Below are positions 56,497 through 64,000 of a DNA stretch of 64,000 bases, one piece after another. The translations under genes and the position numbers were made by a program. The stretch spans positions 4,891,501 through 4,955,500 of the forward strand of contig NZ_CP027773.1 in the NCBI RefSeq assembly GCF_003019815.1, given 5' to 3'. Each line of letters begins with the position of its first letter. Positions within the stretch are counted from its first letter, which is position 1. The notes under the pieces were generated by a model, which was not told where the DNA came from, did no database searches, and worked only from the letters and a program-made list of their open reading frames with translations. The DNA comes from Variovorax sp. PMC12 (GTDB lineage: Bacteria > Pseudomonadota > Gammaproteobacteria > Burkholderiales > Burkholderiaceae_C).

Positions 56497-56607
56497 ACGC
56501 CGGGCTCCATCCCCTGGATGGTGGCATAGGCGCGACGTTTACAGTCCGCTAATGAGATACGCATAGATACACTCGTTGCATTTAATGAACAAGGACTTTA
56601 AGCTCCG

Positions 56608-56778
56608 ATGAATACGAAAACTTGGATGTGCCTGATTTGTGGGTGGATCTATGACGAAGCTGTTGGTGTACCAGAGGACGGTATCGCGGCAGGCACGGCC
56701 TGGGCCGATGTTCCGATGAACTGGACCTGTCCCGAGTGCGGTGCGCGCAAGGAAGACTTCGAAATGGTGGAAATCTGA
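56608..56778 (+). CDS. Rubredoxin
   Basis: A 56-residue rubredoxin with both iron-binding Cys pairs, CLICG at 8-12 and CPECG at 41-45, and the conserved WIYDEAVG and [13 protein letters not shown] segments. It carries one electron through an Fe(Cys)4 centre. ATG 56608 was read directly from the sequence, ending at the TGA at 56776. In Pseudomonas and many Betaproteobacteria a rubredoxin gene sits beside the pilG operon, and the same position is found here. Its partner protein is unknown. Confidence 0.95.
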   Translation: MNTKTWMCLICGWIYDEAVGVPEDGIAAGTAWADVPMNWTCPECGARKEDFEMVEI

Positions 56779-56862
56779 AAGCATGGCATAGATAGAGCTA
56801 CGCGGTCTGCGTCGGTGTTCGGCGCGGCGGGCTTCCAAGTCTCATGAGCAGGAGCGTTTGCA

Positions 56863-57261
56863 ATGGGCCCGAATGGATCTGGTTACAAGGTGCTGGTCAT
56901 CGACGACAGCAACACCATCCGGCGCAGTGCCGAGATTTTTCTGAAGCAGGGCGGGCACGAGGTTCTTCTCGCGGAAGACGGTTTCGATGCGCTCTCCAAG
57001 GTTAACGACCACAAGCCGCACCTGATTTTCTGCGACATCCTGATGCCGCGGCTCGACGGCTACCAGACCTGCGCCATCATCAAGCGCAACGCTCATTTCT
57101 CCAACGTCCCCGTCGTCATGCTGTCTTCGAAAGACGGTGTATTCGACAAGGCGCGCGGCCGCATGGTCGGCTCCCAGGACTACCTGACCAAGCCATTCAC
57201 CAAAGACCAGCTGCTGCAGGCCGTGCAGCAGTTTGGCATCGTTCAACAGGAAGCGCAGTAA
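56863..57261 (+). CDS. pilG: Type IV pilus response regulator PilG
   Basis: A 132-residue single-domain receiver. The phosphorylated Asp is D58 in FCDILMP, with IDDSNTIRR at the acidic pocket and Lys in DYLTKPF. PilG is a CheY-like output protein that, with PilH, controls pilus extension and retraction in twitching motility. It is the first of five chemosensory genes, and its stop overlaps the pilH start (TAATG). The 84-base gap after rubredoxin is probably its promoter or leader. Confidence 0.95.
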   Translation: MGPNGSGYKVLVIDDSNTIRRSAEIFLKQGGHEVLLAEDGFDALSKVNDHKPHLIFCDILMPRLDGYQTCAIIKRNAHFSNVPVVMLSSKDGVFDKARGRMVGSQDYLTKPFTKDQLLQAVQQFGIVQQEAQ

Positions 57262-57626
57262 TGCCCATTCGCAAAATCCTCGTCGTCGACGACTCCAAGA
57301 CCGAGCTCGTCTTCCTCACCGACCTCCTCCAGAAGAATGGCTTTGCCGTCAAGACCGCCGAGAACGCGGACGACGCCATGCGCCGCCTCGAGGAAGAGCA
57401 CCCCGACCTGATCCTGATGGACGTCGTGATGCCCGGCCAGAACGGCTTCCAGCTCACGCGCGCCATCGCACGCGACCCGAAGTACGCCGCCATCCCGATC
57501 ATCCTGTGCACCAGCAAGAACCAGGAAACCGACCGCGTCTGGGGCATGCGCCAGGGCGCGCGCGACTACATCGTGAAGCCGGTCAACGCAGCCGACCTGA
57601 TGTCCAAGATCAGCGCGCTGAACTGA
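57261..57626 (+). CDS. pilH: Type IV pilus response regulator PilH
   Basis: A 121-residue receiver domain. The phosphoacceptor Asp is D54 in LILMDVVMPGQNG; the acidic pocket is VVDDSKT at 8-14, and Lys is in DYIVKPV. It acts opposite to PilG in setting pilus retraction, perhaps as a phosphate sink. It overlaps pilG by one base and is followed by pilI after 19 bases. Confidence 0.95.
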   Translation: MPIRKILVVDDSKTELVFLTDLLQKNGFAVKTAENADDAMRRLEEEHPDLILMDVVMPGQNGFQLTRAIARDPKYAAIPIILCTSKNQETDRVWGMRQGARDYIVKPVNAADLMSKISALN

Positions 57627-57645
57627 GCGAAAGCCTGCCCAGTCC

Positions 57646-58179
57646 ATGGCGAATCGCGATGCTCTGAGAGCCTTCCAGTCCCGGCTGGCGAGCCGCCTGC
57701 AGGCCGCCCGCACCACCGGCGTGGCCGCCACGTGGCTGGCGGTCGAGGCGGGCGAGGGCAAATACCTTTTCCCGCTGGGGCATGCCGGCGAGATCTTTCC
57801 CTGGACGCCGCCGCAGCCCGTGCCCTACACGGAGCCCTGGTTCCTCGGCGTGGCCAACCTGCGCGGCGGCCTCTACGGCGTGGTGCAGCTGTCGGCATTC
57901 GCCGCCGGCGGCCCGGGCACGCAGGCCGCCTCCGAGGCGGCGCGCATCCAGTCGCGGCTCGTTGCCTTCAACGAGCTGCTCGAAGTCAACTGCGCGTTGC
58001 TGGTCGATCGACTGGCGGGGTTGCGGGGCGCGGAAGCCTTCACGGCCTCCGAGCCTCCCGGCGCAGAAGCACCTGCCTGGCACGGGCATCTGTACACCGA
58101 CGCGGCAGGGGAGCGCTGGCAGGAAGTCAACCTGCAGGCGCTTTCGCAGCAACCCCAGTTTTTGAGTATTGGTGCGTAG
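57646..58179 (+). CDS. pilI: Chemotaxis adaptor PilI (CheW-like)
   Basis: A 177-residue CheW-domain protein. The core SH3-like repeats are recognisable in YLFPLGHAGEIFPWTPPQPVPYTEPWFLGVANLRGGLYGVVQLSAF and in the C-terminal AGERWQEVNLQALSQQPQFLSIG. It links the PilJ receptor to the ChpA kinase. ATG 57646 follows the pilH stop. The order pilG-H-I-J-chpA is that of P. aeruginosa without pilK. Confidence 0.92.
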   Translation: MANRDALRAFQSRLASRLQAARTTGVAATWLAVEAGEGKYLFPLGHAGEIFPWTPPQPVPYTEPWFLGVANLRGGLYGVVQLSAFAAGGPGTQAASEAARIQSRLVAFNELLEVNCALLVDRLAGLRGAEAFTASEPPGAEAPAWHGHLYTDAAGERWQEVNLQALSQQPQFLSIGA

Positions 58180-58221
58180 TGCCTCGGCACGCAGCACCCG
58201 AAACCACCTGAAGGACCGACC

Positions 58222-60528
58222 GTGAGCTCGATCGCCGACAAGTTCAAGAAATTACTGCCCGTGACCAACGGGAACGACAAGGCCCCCGTCGACGGCTCCG
58301 GTGCGATATCGCTCGACGATGTCGACACGGTCCAGGTTCCGGACGAAAAGACAGTGAGGCTCGCCAGGAAGAGCGGCACGGGCGACACCAGCTTCGGCGA
58401 GGTCGAGCTGCCCGGCGGCGGCGACGCCGCCAACGAGCCCGGTGCCGCCGCGCTCGACGCCGTGCCCGACGCCTCGGGCGGCCGCGTGGGCGCCGCCCCC
58501 GCCAGGCAGCAGCGCATCCTGGCGATCATGCTGGCGGTGGTGGTGTTGCTGCTGCTGCTGGTGGCCGGCTCCGCCATTCTTCGCGCCGAACGCCTGGCAC
58601 AGCAGGTGGCGGCCACCGGCCAGGCGCTGATGCAGTCGCAGCGTCTTGCCAAGTCGATCTCGCAGGCCCTCGTCGGCAGCGCCTCGGCGTTCGTCGAAGT
58701 GAAGGACAGCGCGGACGACCTCACGCGCCGCGTGCAGGGCCTGACCAACGGCGACGATTCGCTGCGGCTGGAGCGCGTGGGCAACCAGTACGACGAGGAG
58801 ATGAACAAGATCAATCCCCTCGTCGCCCGCGCCGACACCAGCGCCAAGGCCGTGCTGGCCCAGCGCCAGATCCTGACGCAGGTGGGCGCCGCTTTGCGCG
58901 ACATCAACCAGCAGTCGTCCACGCTGCTCGAAATGACGGAAACCGTCGCGTCGCTGAAGATGCAGCAGAACGCCACGCTGCCTGAAATCTCGGCCGCCGG
59001 CCAGCTCGTGATGCTGACCCAGCGCATCGGCAAGTCGACCAACGAATTCTTCACCGTCGAGGGTGTGAACCCCGACGCCGTGTTCCTGCTCGGCAAGGAC
59101 CTGAACACCTTCCAGGAAACCACCCGCGGCCTGCTCGACGGCAATGCGCAGCAGCGCTTCCCCGGCTCGAAGGACCCGCAGACGCGCGAGCAGCTCGAAG
59201 CCATCCTGAAGACCTACGAGCAGATGCGCACGCAGGCCTCCGCCATTCTGGGCAACCTGCAGGGCCTGGTGGCGGCGCGCGAAGCGCAGGCTTCCATCCT
59301 GACCGACAGCGAACCGCTGCGCAAGTCGCTCGGCGACCTGCAGGACAAGCTCTCGGCGCGCACCGGCCTGGGCGCCGGCACCATCGTGCTGCTGTTCGTG
59401 CTGTCGCTGGCCGCCCTGGCACTGGCCGGCGCCATCGGTTTCGTGCAGGTGCGCGAAGGCCGCGAACGCGCCGCCGTCGCCGAGCGCGAGCGTCTGGCCG
59501 CCGAGCAGGCTTCGGAAGAAGCCGGCCGCGTGAACAACGCCAACCAGGCCGCCATTCTTCGGCTGATGAACGAACTGCAGACGGTGGCCGAAGGCGACCT
59601 GACGCAGGAAGCCACCGTGACCGAGGACATCACCGGCGCCATCGCCGACTCGGTGAACTACACGGTGGAAGAACTGCGCCTGCTGGTGGGCAACGTGCAG
59701 AACACGGCGACCCGCGTGGCGCAGACGACGTCGCAGGTGGAAAGCACCTCGACCGAGCTGCTGGCCGCCTCGACCGAGCAGCTGCGCGAGATTCGCGAAA
59801 CCGGCCAGTCGGTGCTGACCATGGCCGAGCGAATCAACGGCGTGTCTTCCCAGGCGCAAGAGTCCGCCACGGTGGCGCGCCAGTCGCTGCAGGCCGCATC
59901 GTCGGGCCTGCAGGCCGTGCAGAACGCCATCGGCGGCATGAACTCCATCCGCGACCAGATCCAGGAAACCTCCAAGCGGATCAAGCGCCTGGGCGAGTCG
60001 TCGCAGGAGATCGGTGAAATCACCGAACTGATCTCGGACATTACCGAACAGACCAACGTGCTGGCCCTGAACGCCGCCATCCAGGCCGCATCCGCCGGTG
60101 AAGCCGGCCGGGGCTTCTCGGTGGTGGCGGAAGAAGTTCAGCGACTGGCCGAACGCTCCGCGGACGCCACGCGCCAGATCTCGGCGCTGGTGAAGGCCAT
60201 TCAGACCGACACGCAGGATGCCGTGGGCGCCATGGAGCGCTCCACGCAGGGTGTGGTCGAAGGGGCCAAGCTGTCCGACAACGCGGGTACCGCGCTGTCC
60301 GAGATCGACCGCGTGTCGCGCCGCCTCGCCGACCTGATCGAGCAGATTTCGCAATCCGCCTCCCGCGAAGCCGATTCGGCCAACGTGGTGGCCGCGAACA
60401 TCCAGCACATTTTTGCGGTGACGGAACAGACCGGAGAAGGTACGCGTACTACGGCCCAGCAGGTGCGCGAACTCTCGCAGATGGCCGAGGAACTGCGCCG
60501 CTCGGTAGCCCGCTTCAAGATTGCGTGA
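58222..60528 (+). CDS. pilJ: Methyl-accepting chemotaxis protein PilJ
   Basis: A 768-residue transmembrane chemoreceptor of the Chp system. The first 95 residues are an unusually long cytoplasmic, Asp/Pro-rich leader. Helix 1 lies at about 97-119, the periplasmic PilJ-type sensing domain at about 120-383, helix 2 at about 384-408 (TIVLLFVLSLAALALAGAIGFV), then HAMP-like and MCP signalling domains. The kinase-contact tip ISDITEQTNVLALNAAIQAASAGEAGRGFSVVAEEVQRLAERS is intact. The start is a GTG at 58222 with an AAGGA site 8 bases upstream. It may sense surface contact or PilA, as in P. aeruginosa. Confidence 0.93.
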   Translation: MSSIADKFKKLLPVTNGNDKAPVDGSGAISLDDVDTVQVPDEKTVRLARKSGTGDTSFGEVELPGGGDAANEPGAAALDAVPDASGGRVGAAPARQQRILAIMLAVVVLLLLLVAGSAILRAERLAQQVAATGQALMQSQRLAKSISQALVGSASAFVEVKDSADDLTRRVQGLTNGDDSLRLERVGNQYDEEMNKINPLVARADTSAKAVLAQRQILTQVGAALRDINQQSSTLLEMTETVASLKMQQNATLPEISAAGQLVMLTQRIGKSTNEFFTVEGVNPDAVFLLGKDLNTFQETTRGLLDGNAQQRFPGSKDPQTREQLEAILKTYEQMRTQASAILGNLQGLVAAREAQASILTDSEPLRKSLGDLQDKLSARTGLGAGTIVLLFVLSLAALALAGAIGFVQVREGRERAAVAERERLAAEQASEEAGRVNNANQAAILRLMNELQTVAEGDLTQEATVTEDITGAIADSVNYTVEELRLLVGNVQNTATRVAQTTSQVESTSTELLAASTEQLREIRETGQSVLTMAERINGVSSQAQESATVARQSLQAASSGLQAVQNAIGGMNSIRDQIQETSKRIKRLGESSQEIGEITELISDITEQTNVLALNAAIQAASAGEAGRGFSVVAEEVQRLAERSADATRQISALVKAIQTDTQDAVGAMERSTQGVVEGAKLSDNAGTALSEIDRVSRRLADLIEQISQSASREADSANVVAANIQHIFAVTEQTGEGTRTTAQQVRELSQMAEELRRSVARFKIA

Positions 60529-60573
60529 TGACGCTCTCCCCCAGCCTTCGCGCACTTCGTGTCGCTTCGCCAA

Positions 60574-60627
60574 CCCCCTTCCGGGGGCAACACCGGCGGC
60601 CCGGCAAAGCCGGTTCCGCGGTGTTCC
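60574..60627 (+). repeat. Dispersed GC-rich palindromic repeat, copy B
   Basis: An intergenic element of about 54 bases between pilJ and chpA: CCCCC-TTCC-GGGGG, then a nested hairpin from AACACCG to CGGTGTT with inner CCGGC-AAA-GCCGG. It aligns with copy A at 40253. Because it sits inside an operon, it may form an RNA structure in the pilJ-chpA transcript. Confidence 0.7.
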
Positions 60628-60712
60628 TTGAAGTGGCCGCGATGGCTTTGTGCATTCAGGGCGCGCAGCGCCCTTCGGAAAACTGACAGCTAAAGAACGG
60701 CGAGCACCCAAC

Positions 60713-63700
60713 GTGTCGATTCAAACCCCTGCCACGGCCCCCCTCGCCGGCAACGTGCCGGCCACCGAAGACCTCGGGCCGCTGGCCTGGGTGCTGGGAG
60801 AAATCCAGAAATCCCTCGACGGTGTCGGCAAGTCGTTGCGGCGCTTCGTGCGCGACTTGGGCTCGCCCGAGGAACCCGAGAGCGGCCCGCTGCAGATGGC
60901 CCGCCAGCAACTGCACCAGGCCGTCGGCGCGCTGCAGATGGTGGGGCATGCGTCGCCCGCGCTGGTGCTCGGCGCCATCGAGTTCGCGGTGCAGGGCTTC
61001 ATTGCCGACCCGCGGCGCTGCACCGAAGCCGCGGTTCACAAGATCGAGCGTGCCGGCTTTGCCGTCACCGATTTCCTCAACGCCCTGCTGGCCGGCAAGC
61101 CGGTGTCGTCGGTGGCGCTGTTTCCGCAGTACCGCGACGTGCTGGAACTGGTGGGCAACGAGCGCGTGCATCCCGCCGACCTCTGGGGCACGGCATGGCG
61201 CTGGGTCGAGATCAAGCCCGCGCTCACGCAGGCCGCGGTCGCCTATGACCCGTCCGTGCGGTCGCGGCTCGACCGCGAAGTGCTGCAGCTGGTCAAGTCC
61301 GGCGACACGCAGGCCGCGCGCCGGCTGCATGCGCTGTGCCTGGGGCTCGGCCGTGGCGCGCTGCTGCCGCGCGTCGCCAGCTTCTGGACGCTGGCCGCGG
61401 GCTTCTTCGAGGCGCTGGCGCTGGGCCTGATCCCGGCCGACGCCTACGTCAAGCGCGCCGCTTCGCGCGTGCTGCTGCAATACGCCACGCTCGCGCGCGG
61501 CGACAGCGTGGTGTCCGACCGCCTCGGGCAGGACCTGCTGTTCTTCTGCGCCCAGGCCGTACCCACCGCGCGCGATGAAGCGCCCACGCTGCGCACCGTG
61601 CGCAGCGCCTGGGGCATCGCCAACGAACCGCGCGTCGACTACACCGTCGAGCAGTTCGGCCGCTTCGATCCGCTGGTGCTCTCGCAGGCCCGCAAGCGCA
61701 TCGAGACCGCCAAGGAAATGTGGTCGGCGCTCTCGGGCGGCGACGTATCGCGCACGCGCCAGGTGGCGGACACCTTCGCGCAGCTCGGCGAATCGCTGCA
61801 GAAGCTGCATCCTCCGAGCCTGCCGATGGTGCATGCGCTGACCCACGCGGTCGAGGCCTCGCTGCGCGCCGGCCGGCCGCCGGACACCGAACTGGCGATG
61901 GAAGTCGCCACCTCGGTGCTCTACCTGGAAGCCGCGCTCGAAGACCTCGACCCGAGCGACCCCCAGCTCACGGCCCGCACGCTGCAGCTGGCCGGCCGCA
62001 TCGAACGCGTGCAGGGCGGCGGCCATTCCGAGCCGCTCGAGCCGTGGATGGAAGACCTCTACCGCCGCGTGAGCGACCGCCAGACCATGGGCACCGTGGT
62101 CGACGAGCTGCGCAGCCACCTGAGCGAGCTCGAGAAGTCGCTCGACCAGTACTTCCGCCGGCCGGCCGAAAAAGGCCTGCTGCGCACCGTGCCGACGCAG
62201 CTCATGCAGATGCGCGGCGTGTTCTCGGTGCTCGGCCTCGACCAGGCCGCGCACACCGTGCAGCGCATGCGCGACGACGTCGAGGCGATGCTCGTCAGCG
62301 CCTCGCCGGCCGAGGAAATGGCCGGCTTCGACGCGCTGGGCAACAACCTCGGCGCGCTCGGCTTCCTGATCGACATGCTGGGCTACCAGCCCGCGCTGGC
62401 CAAGCGCCTGTTCGTGTTCGACTCCGAGGCGGGCGAGCTCAAGCCGCTGATGGGCCGCCAGGCCACCGACAGCCCGGCCGCCGACAGCGCCGCCGCCGGC
62501 CAGGCCCCGGCCGCCGAAGCCGTGCTGAGCATCGAGGAAGTCGACGCCCAGATCGCCTCGAAGCTGGCCGCGCTGGCCACGCCCAACCGCAAGGCCAAGG
62601 TCTCGCCGATCGAGGAATTCAGCAACAAGGCCGACAGCTGGACGAACAAGATCGCCGGCCCGTCGGCGTTGCCCGACACCGAAGTCACCGAGCTCGAAGA
62701 AGACGACCTGCAGAACATCTTCCTGGACGAGGCCCGCGAGGTGGTGCAGAACGGCCTGGAGGCCATTGCCGAACTCGCCAGCTATCCGGACGACACCGAA
62801 GAGCTCACCATCCTGCGCCGCGCCTTCCACACGCTGAAGGGCAGCTCGCGCATGGTCGGCCTCACCGAATTCGGCGACGCCGCCTGGTCGCTGGAACAGG
62901 TGCTCAACACCTGGCTGGCAGACCAGCGCGCGGCCACGCCCGAGCTGCTGTCCGGCACCGAAAGAACCCTGCGCGAATTCAGCGAATGGGTCGAGGCCAT
63001 CGCGGCCGGCCAGCCGCATTCGTGGCAGGCCGCGCCGTTCAGCCGCGTGGCCAACGCACTGCTGGCCGGCGAACCCGTGCCGCCGCCGGTGCGCGTGGCC
63101 GATGCCGAGGCCCTGGCGGTCGCGGCGCGCCACATCGCCGCCGAGGCGCCCGTGGCGGCGCCGGCCGTGGCGCCGCTGCCGATGCCGGCGCTTCCGGACC
63201 TGCCCGACCTGTCGCTGACGCCGGAACCGGTGTCGCCCGCGGCGCATGCGGCCCCCGAACCCGCACGGGACACCGCACAGGAACCCGCGCTCGAGCCCCT
63301 CGATTGGGCCGAACCCGCGCAGCCTCCCGAGGCCGACGACGATTTCGCATCCACCGACTTCCTCGATTTCGAAACCCGGCAGAACACCGAACCCGCGCCG
63401 CTGCTGAGCCTGCCCAGCGGCGACGAGTTCGACTTCCTCGCGCCAGCCAAGACGCAGCCGCGCAGCGAGCCCGAACCGGTGGTGCCGCCGCCCGCCGAGC
63501 CCGAGCTGCAGGCCGAACCCGTGGCCGGCGTCGAGCCCGAATCGCCTGCGGCGCCCAGCCTGCCCGACCTCGCCTGGGAGCCCGAACTGGAGCCCGTGCC
63601 CGTTCAGGCTCGGGAGCCCGAAGTCATCGAAGCGGTGGAGCAGCCGCACGAAGAACAAGAAGCGCCGCAGCCGCAGTTGGCGGCCGAGCCCGAACACGAG

Positions 63701-64000
63701 CCTGCAGTTGCGGCTGAGCCGGAGCCGGAGCTCGTCGCCATCCAGCCCGAGCCCGAGCCCGAAGCGGAGCCGGCACCCGAGCCCGAGCCTGTCATCGCCG
63801 AAGTGCTCGCGCCCATCGTCGAGGCGCCTGCCACGCCCGTCGAGCCGCAGATCCTCGTTGCCGACGAGCTGCCGGAGCCGGTCGAGGCCCAGGCTGCCCA
63901 CGAGGCGCCACAGCCGCACCAGGCCGTCGAGGAAATCGCCGTCTCCTCGAGCGCCGAAGACCAGGTCAAGGTGATCGGTCCGCTGCGCATCGGCATCGCG
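60713..64000 (+). CDS. chpA: Chemotaxis histidine kinase ChpA/PilL-like, partial (continues beyond window)
   Basis: At least 1096 codons, open at the right edge. The start is a GTG at 60713. The N-terminal about 640 residues resemble ChpA's Hpt-like helical regions (LGEIQKSLDGVGKSLRRFVRD ...). A clear Hpt domain has the phosphorylated His at 706 (RRAFHTLKGSSRMVGLTEFG). From about 800 to 1090 lies a long linker rich in Pro, Glu and Ala. The CheA-like catalytic and receiver domains must lie outside. It is the kinase that phosphorylates PilG and PilH. It starts 184 bases after pilJ, across repeat copy B. Confidence 0.93.
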   Translation, partial: MSIQTPATAPLAGNVPATEDLGPLAWVLGEIQKSLDGVGKSLRRFVRDLGSPEEPESGPLQMARQQLHQAVGALQMVGHASPALVLGAIEFAVQGFIADPRRCTEAAVHKIERAGFAVTDFLNALLAGKPVSSVALFPQYRDVLELVGNERVHPADLWGTAWRWVEIKPALTQAAVAYDPSVRSRLDREVLQLVKSGDTQAARRLHALCLGLGRGALLPRVASFWTLAAGFFEALALGLIPADAYVKRAASRVLLQYATLARGDSVVSDRLGQDLLFFCAQAVPTARDEAPTLRTVRSAWGIANEPRVDYTVEQFGRFDPLVLSQARKRIETAKEMWSALSGGDVSRTRQVADTFAQLGESLQKLHPPSLPMVHALTHAVEASLRAGRPPDTELAMEVATSVLYLEAALEDLDPSDPQLTARTLQLAGRIERVQGGGHSEPLEPWMEDLYRRVSDRQTMGTVVDELRSHLSELEKSLDQYFRRPAEKGLLRTVPTQLMQMRGVFSVLGLDQAAHTVQRMRDDVEAMLVSASPAEEMAGFDALGNNLGALGFLIDMLGYQPALAKRLFVFDSEAGELKPLMGRQATDSPAADSAAAGQAPAAEAVLSIEEVDAQIASKLAALATPNRKAKVSPIEEFSNKADSWTNKIAGPSALPDTEVTELEEDDLQNIFLDEAREVVQNGLEAIAELASYPDDTEELTILRRAFHTLKGSSRMVGLTEFGDAAWSLEQVLNTWLADQRAATPELLSGTERTLREFSEWVEAIAAGQPHSWQAAPFSRVANALLAGEPVPPPVRVADAEALAVAARHIAAEAPVAAPAVAPLPMPALPDLPDLSLTPEPVSPAAHAAPEPARDTAQEPALEPLDWAEPAQPPEADDDFASTDFLDFETRQNTEPAPLLSLPSGDEFDFLAPAKTQPRSEPEPVVPPPAEPELQAEPVAGVEPESPAAPSLPDLAWEPELEPVPVQAREPEVIEAVEQPHEEQEAPQPQLAAEPEHEPAVAAEPEPELVAIQPEPEPEAEPAPEPEPVIAEVLAPIVEAPATPVEPQILVADELPEPVEAQAAHEAPQPHQAVEEIAVSSSAEDQVKVIGPLRIGIA

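Noticed and set aside
63200..63900. Short tandem repeats in the chpA linker as a DNA repeat array
   Set aside because: The repetition is at the amino-acid level (Pro-Glu-Ala), with irregular codons and no fixed unit length.

Overview
The window is high-GC, densely packed bacterial DNA. Gene order (dusB-fis-purH; thiD-hemL beside rubredoxin-pilGHIJ-chpA; ubiH-like-dsbC), codon use and protein sequences point to a betaproteobacterium of the Comamonadaceae, most likely Variovorax or a close relative. It is ordinary chromosome with several accessory stretches. I see no phage, transposase, rRNA operon or CRISPR array. No gap between genes exceeds 300 bases.

Layout. 1-3467 (minus): a ynbA/ynbC/ynbD-like phospholipid operon (CDP-alcohol phosphatidyltransferase, hydrolase-methyltransferase fusion, PAP2/dual-specificity phosphatase cut by the window edge). 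3552-8328: ruvB, a DmeF-type metal exporter, a fusion of a sterol-desaturase/AGMO-like domain with a YhhN lysoplasmalogenase domain, and an LpxH-like phosphoesterase. 8423-14771 and 20005-21998: acyl-CoA catabolism (a paired, probably heteromeric acyl-CoA dehydrogenase, an alpha-methylacyl-CoA racemase, an acyl-CoA ligase, another dehydrogenase, an SDR and a thiolase). Between them lie a small hypothetical gene, two tandem AP2-like proteins and a large MalT/AlkS-type LuxR regulator. 22065-30611: a diguanylate cyclase, small secreted or membrane proteins, a hydrolase, an EamA transporter with an AraC regulator, a GpdQ-like phosphodiesterase, a nitroreductase, a second acyl-CoA ligase and a hypothetical gene. 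30774-32438: a copper-delivery cluster (PCuAC, SCO1, DUF2946-like). Then tRNA-Met with a clear terminator, an ECF sigma factor with its presumed membrane partner, enoyl-CoA hydratase, an SMR pump and a Fur-box-linked DUF2325 gene. 36487-41255: M61 peptidase, dsbC, ubiH-like and MOSC genes. 41281-47349: a complete ribose operon rbsBACRKD with a double LacI-type operator. 47572-53718: ychF, a frameshifted zeta-type toxin with an antitoxin-like gene, GST, yqaA, dusB, fis and purH. 53750-64000: beta-barrel protein, hemL, thiD, rubredoxin and the pil-chp chemosensory operon that controls type IV pili, running off the right edge.

The most interesting signal is non-coding. An inverted repeat of the form TCGTC-N6-GACGA, with strong conservation of its right half and flank (GACGATGCnGC), occurs four times. 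Each copy lies about 50-70 bases before the first gene of an acyl-CoA catabolism transcription unit: 8423, 10885, 20005 and 28277. One copy also sits between that unit and the divergent AlkS/MalT-like regulator gene. I propose it is the operator of this regulator, defining a local regulon for uptake and beta-oxidation of a branched or otherwise unusual acyl substrate.
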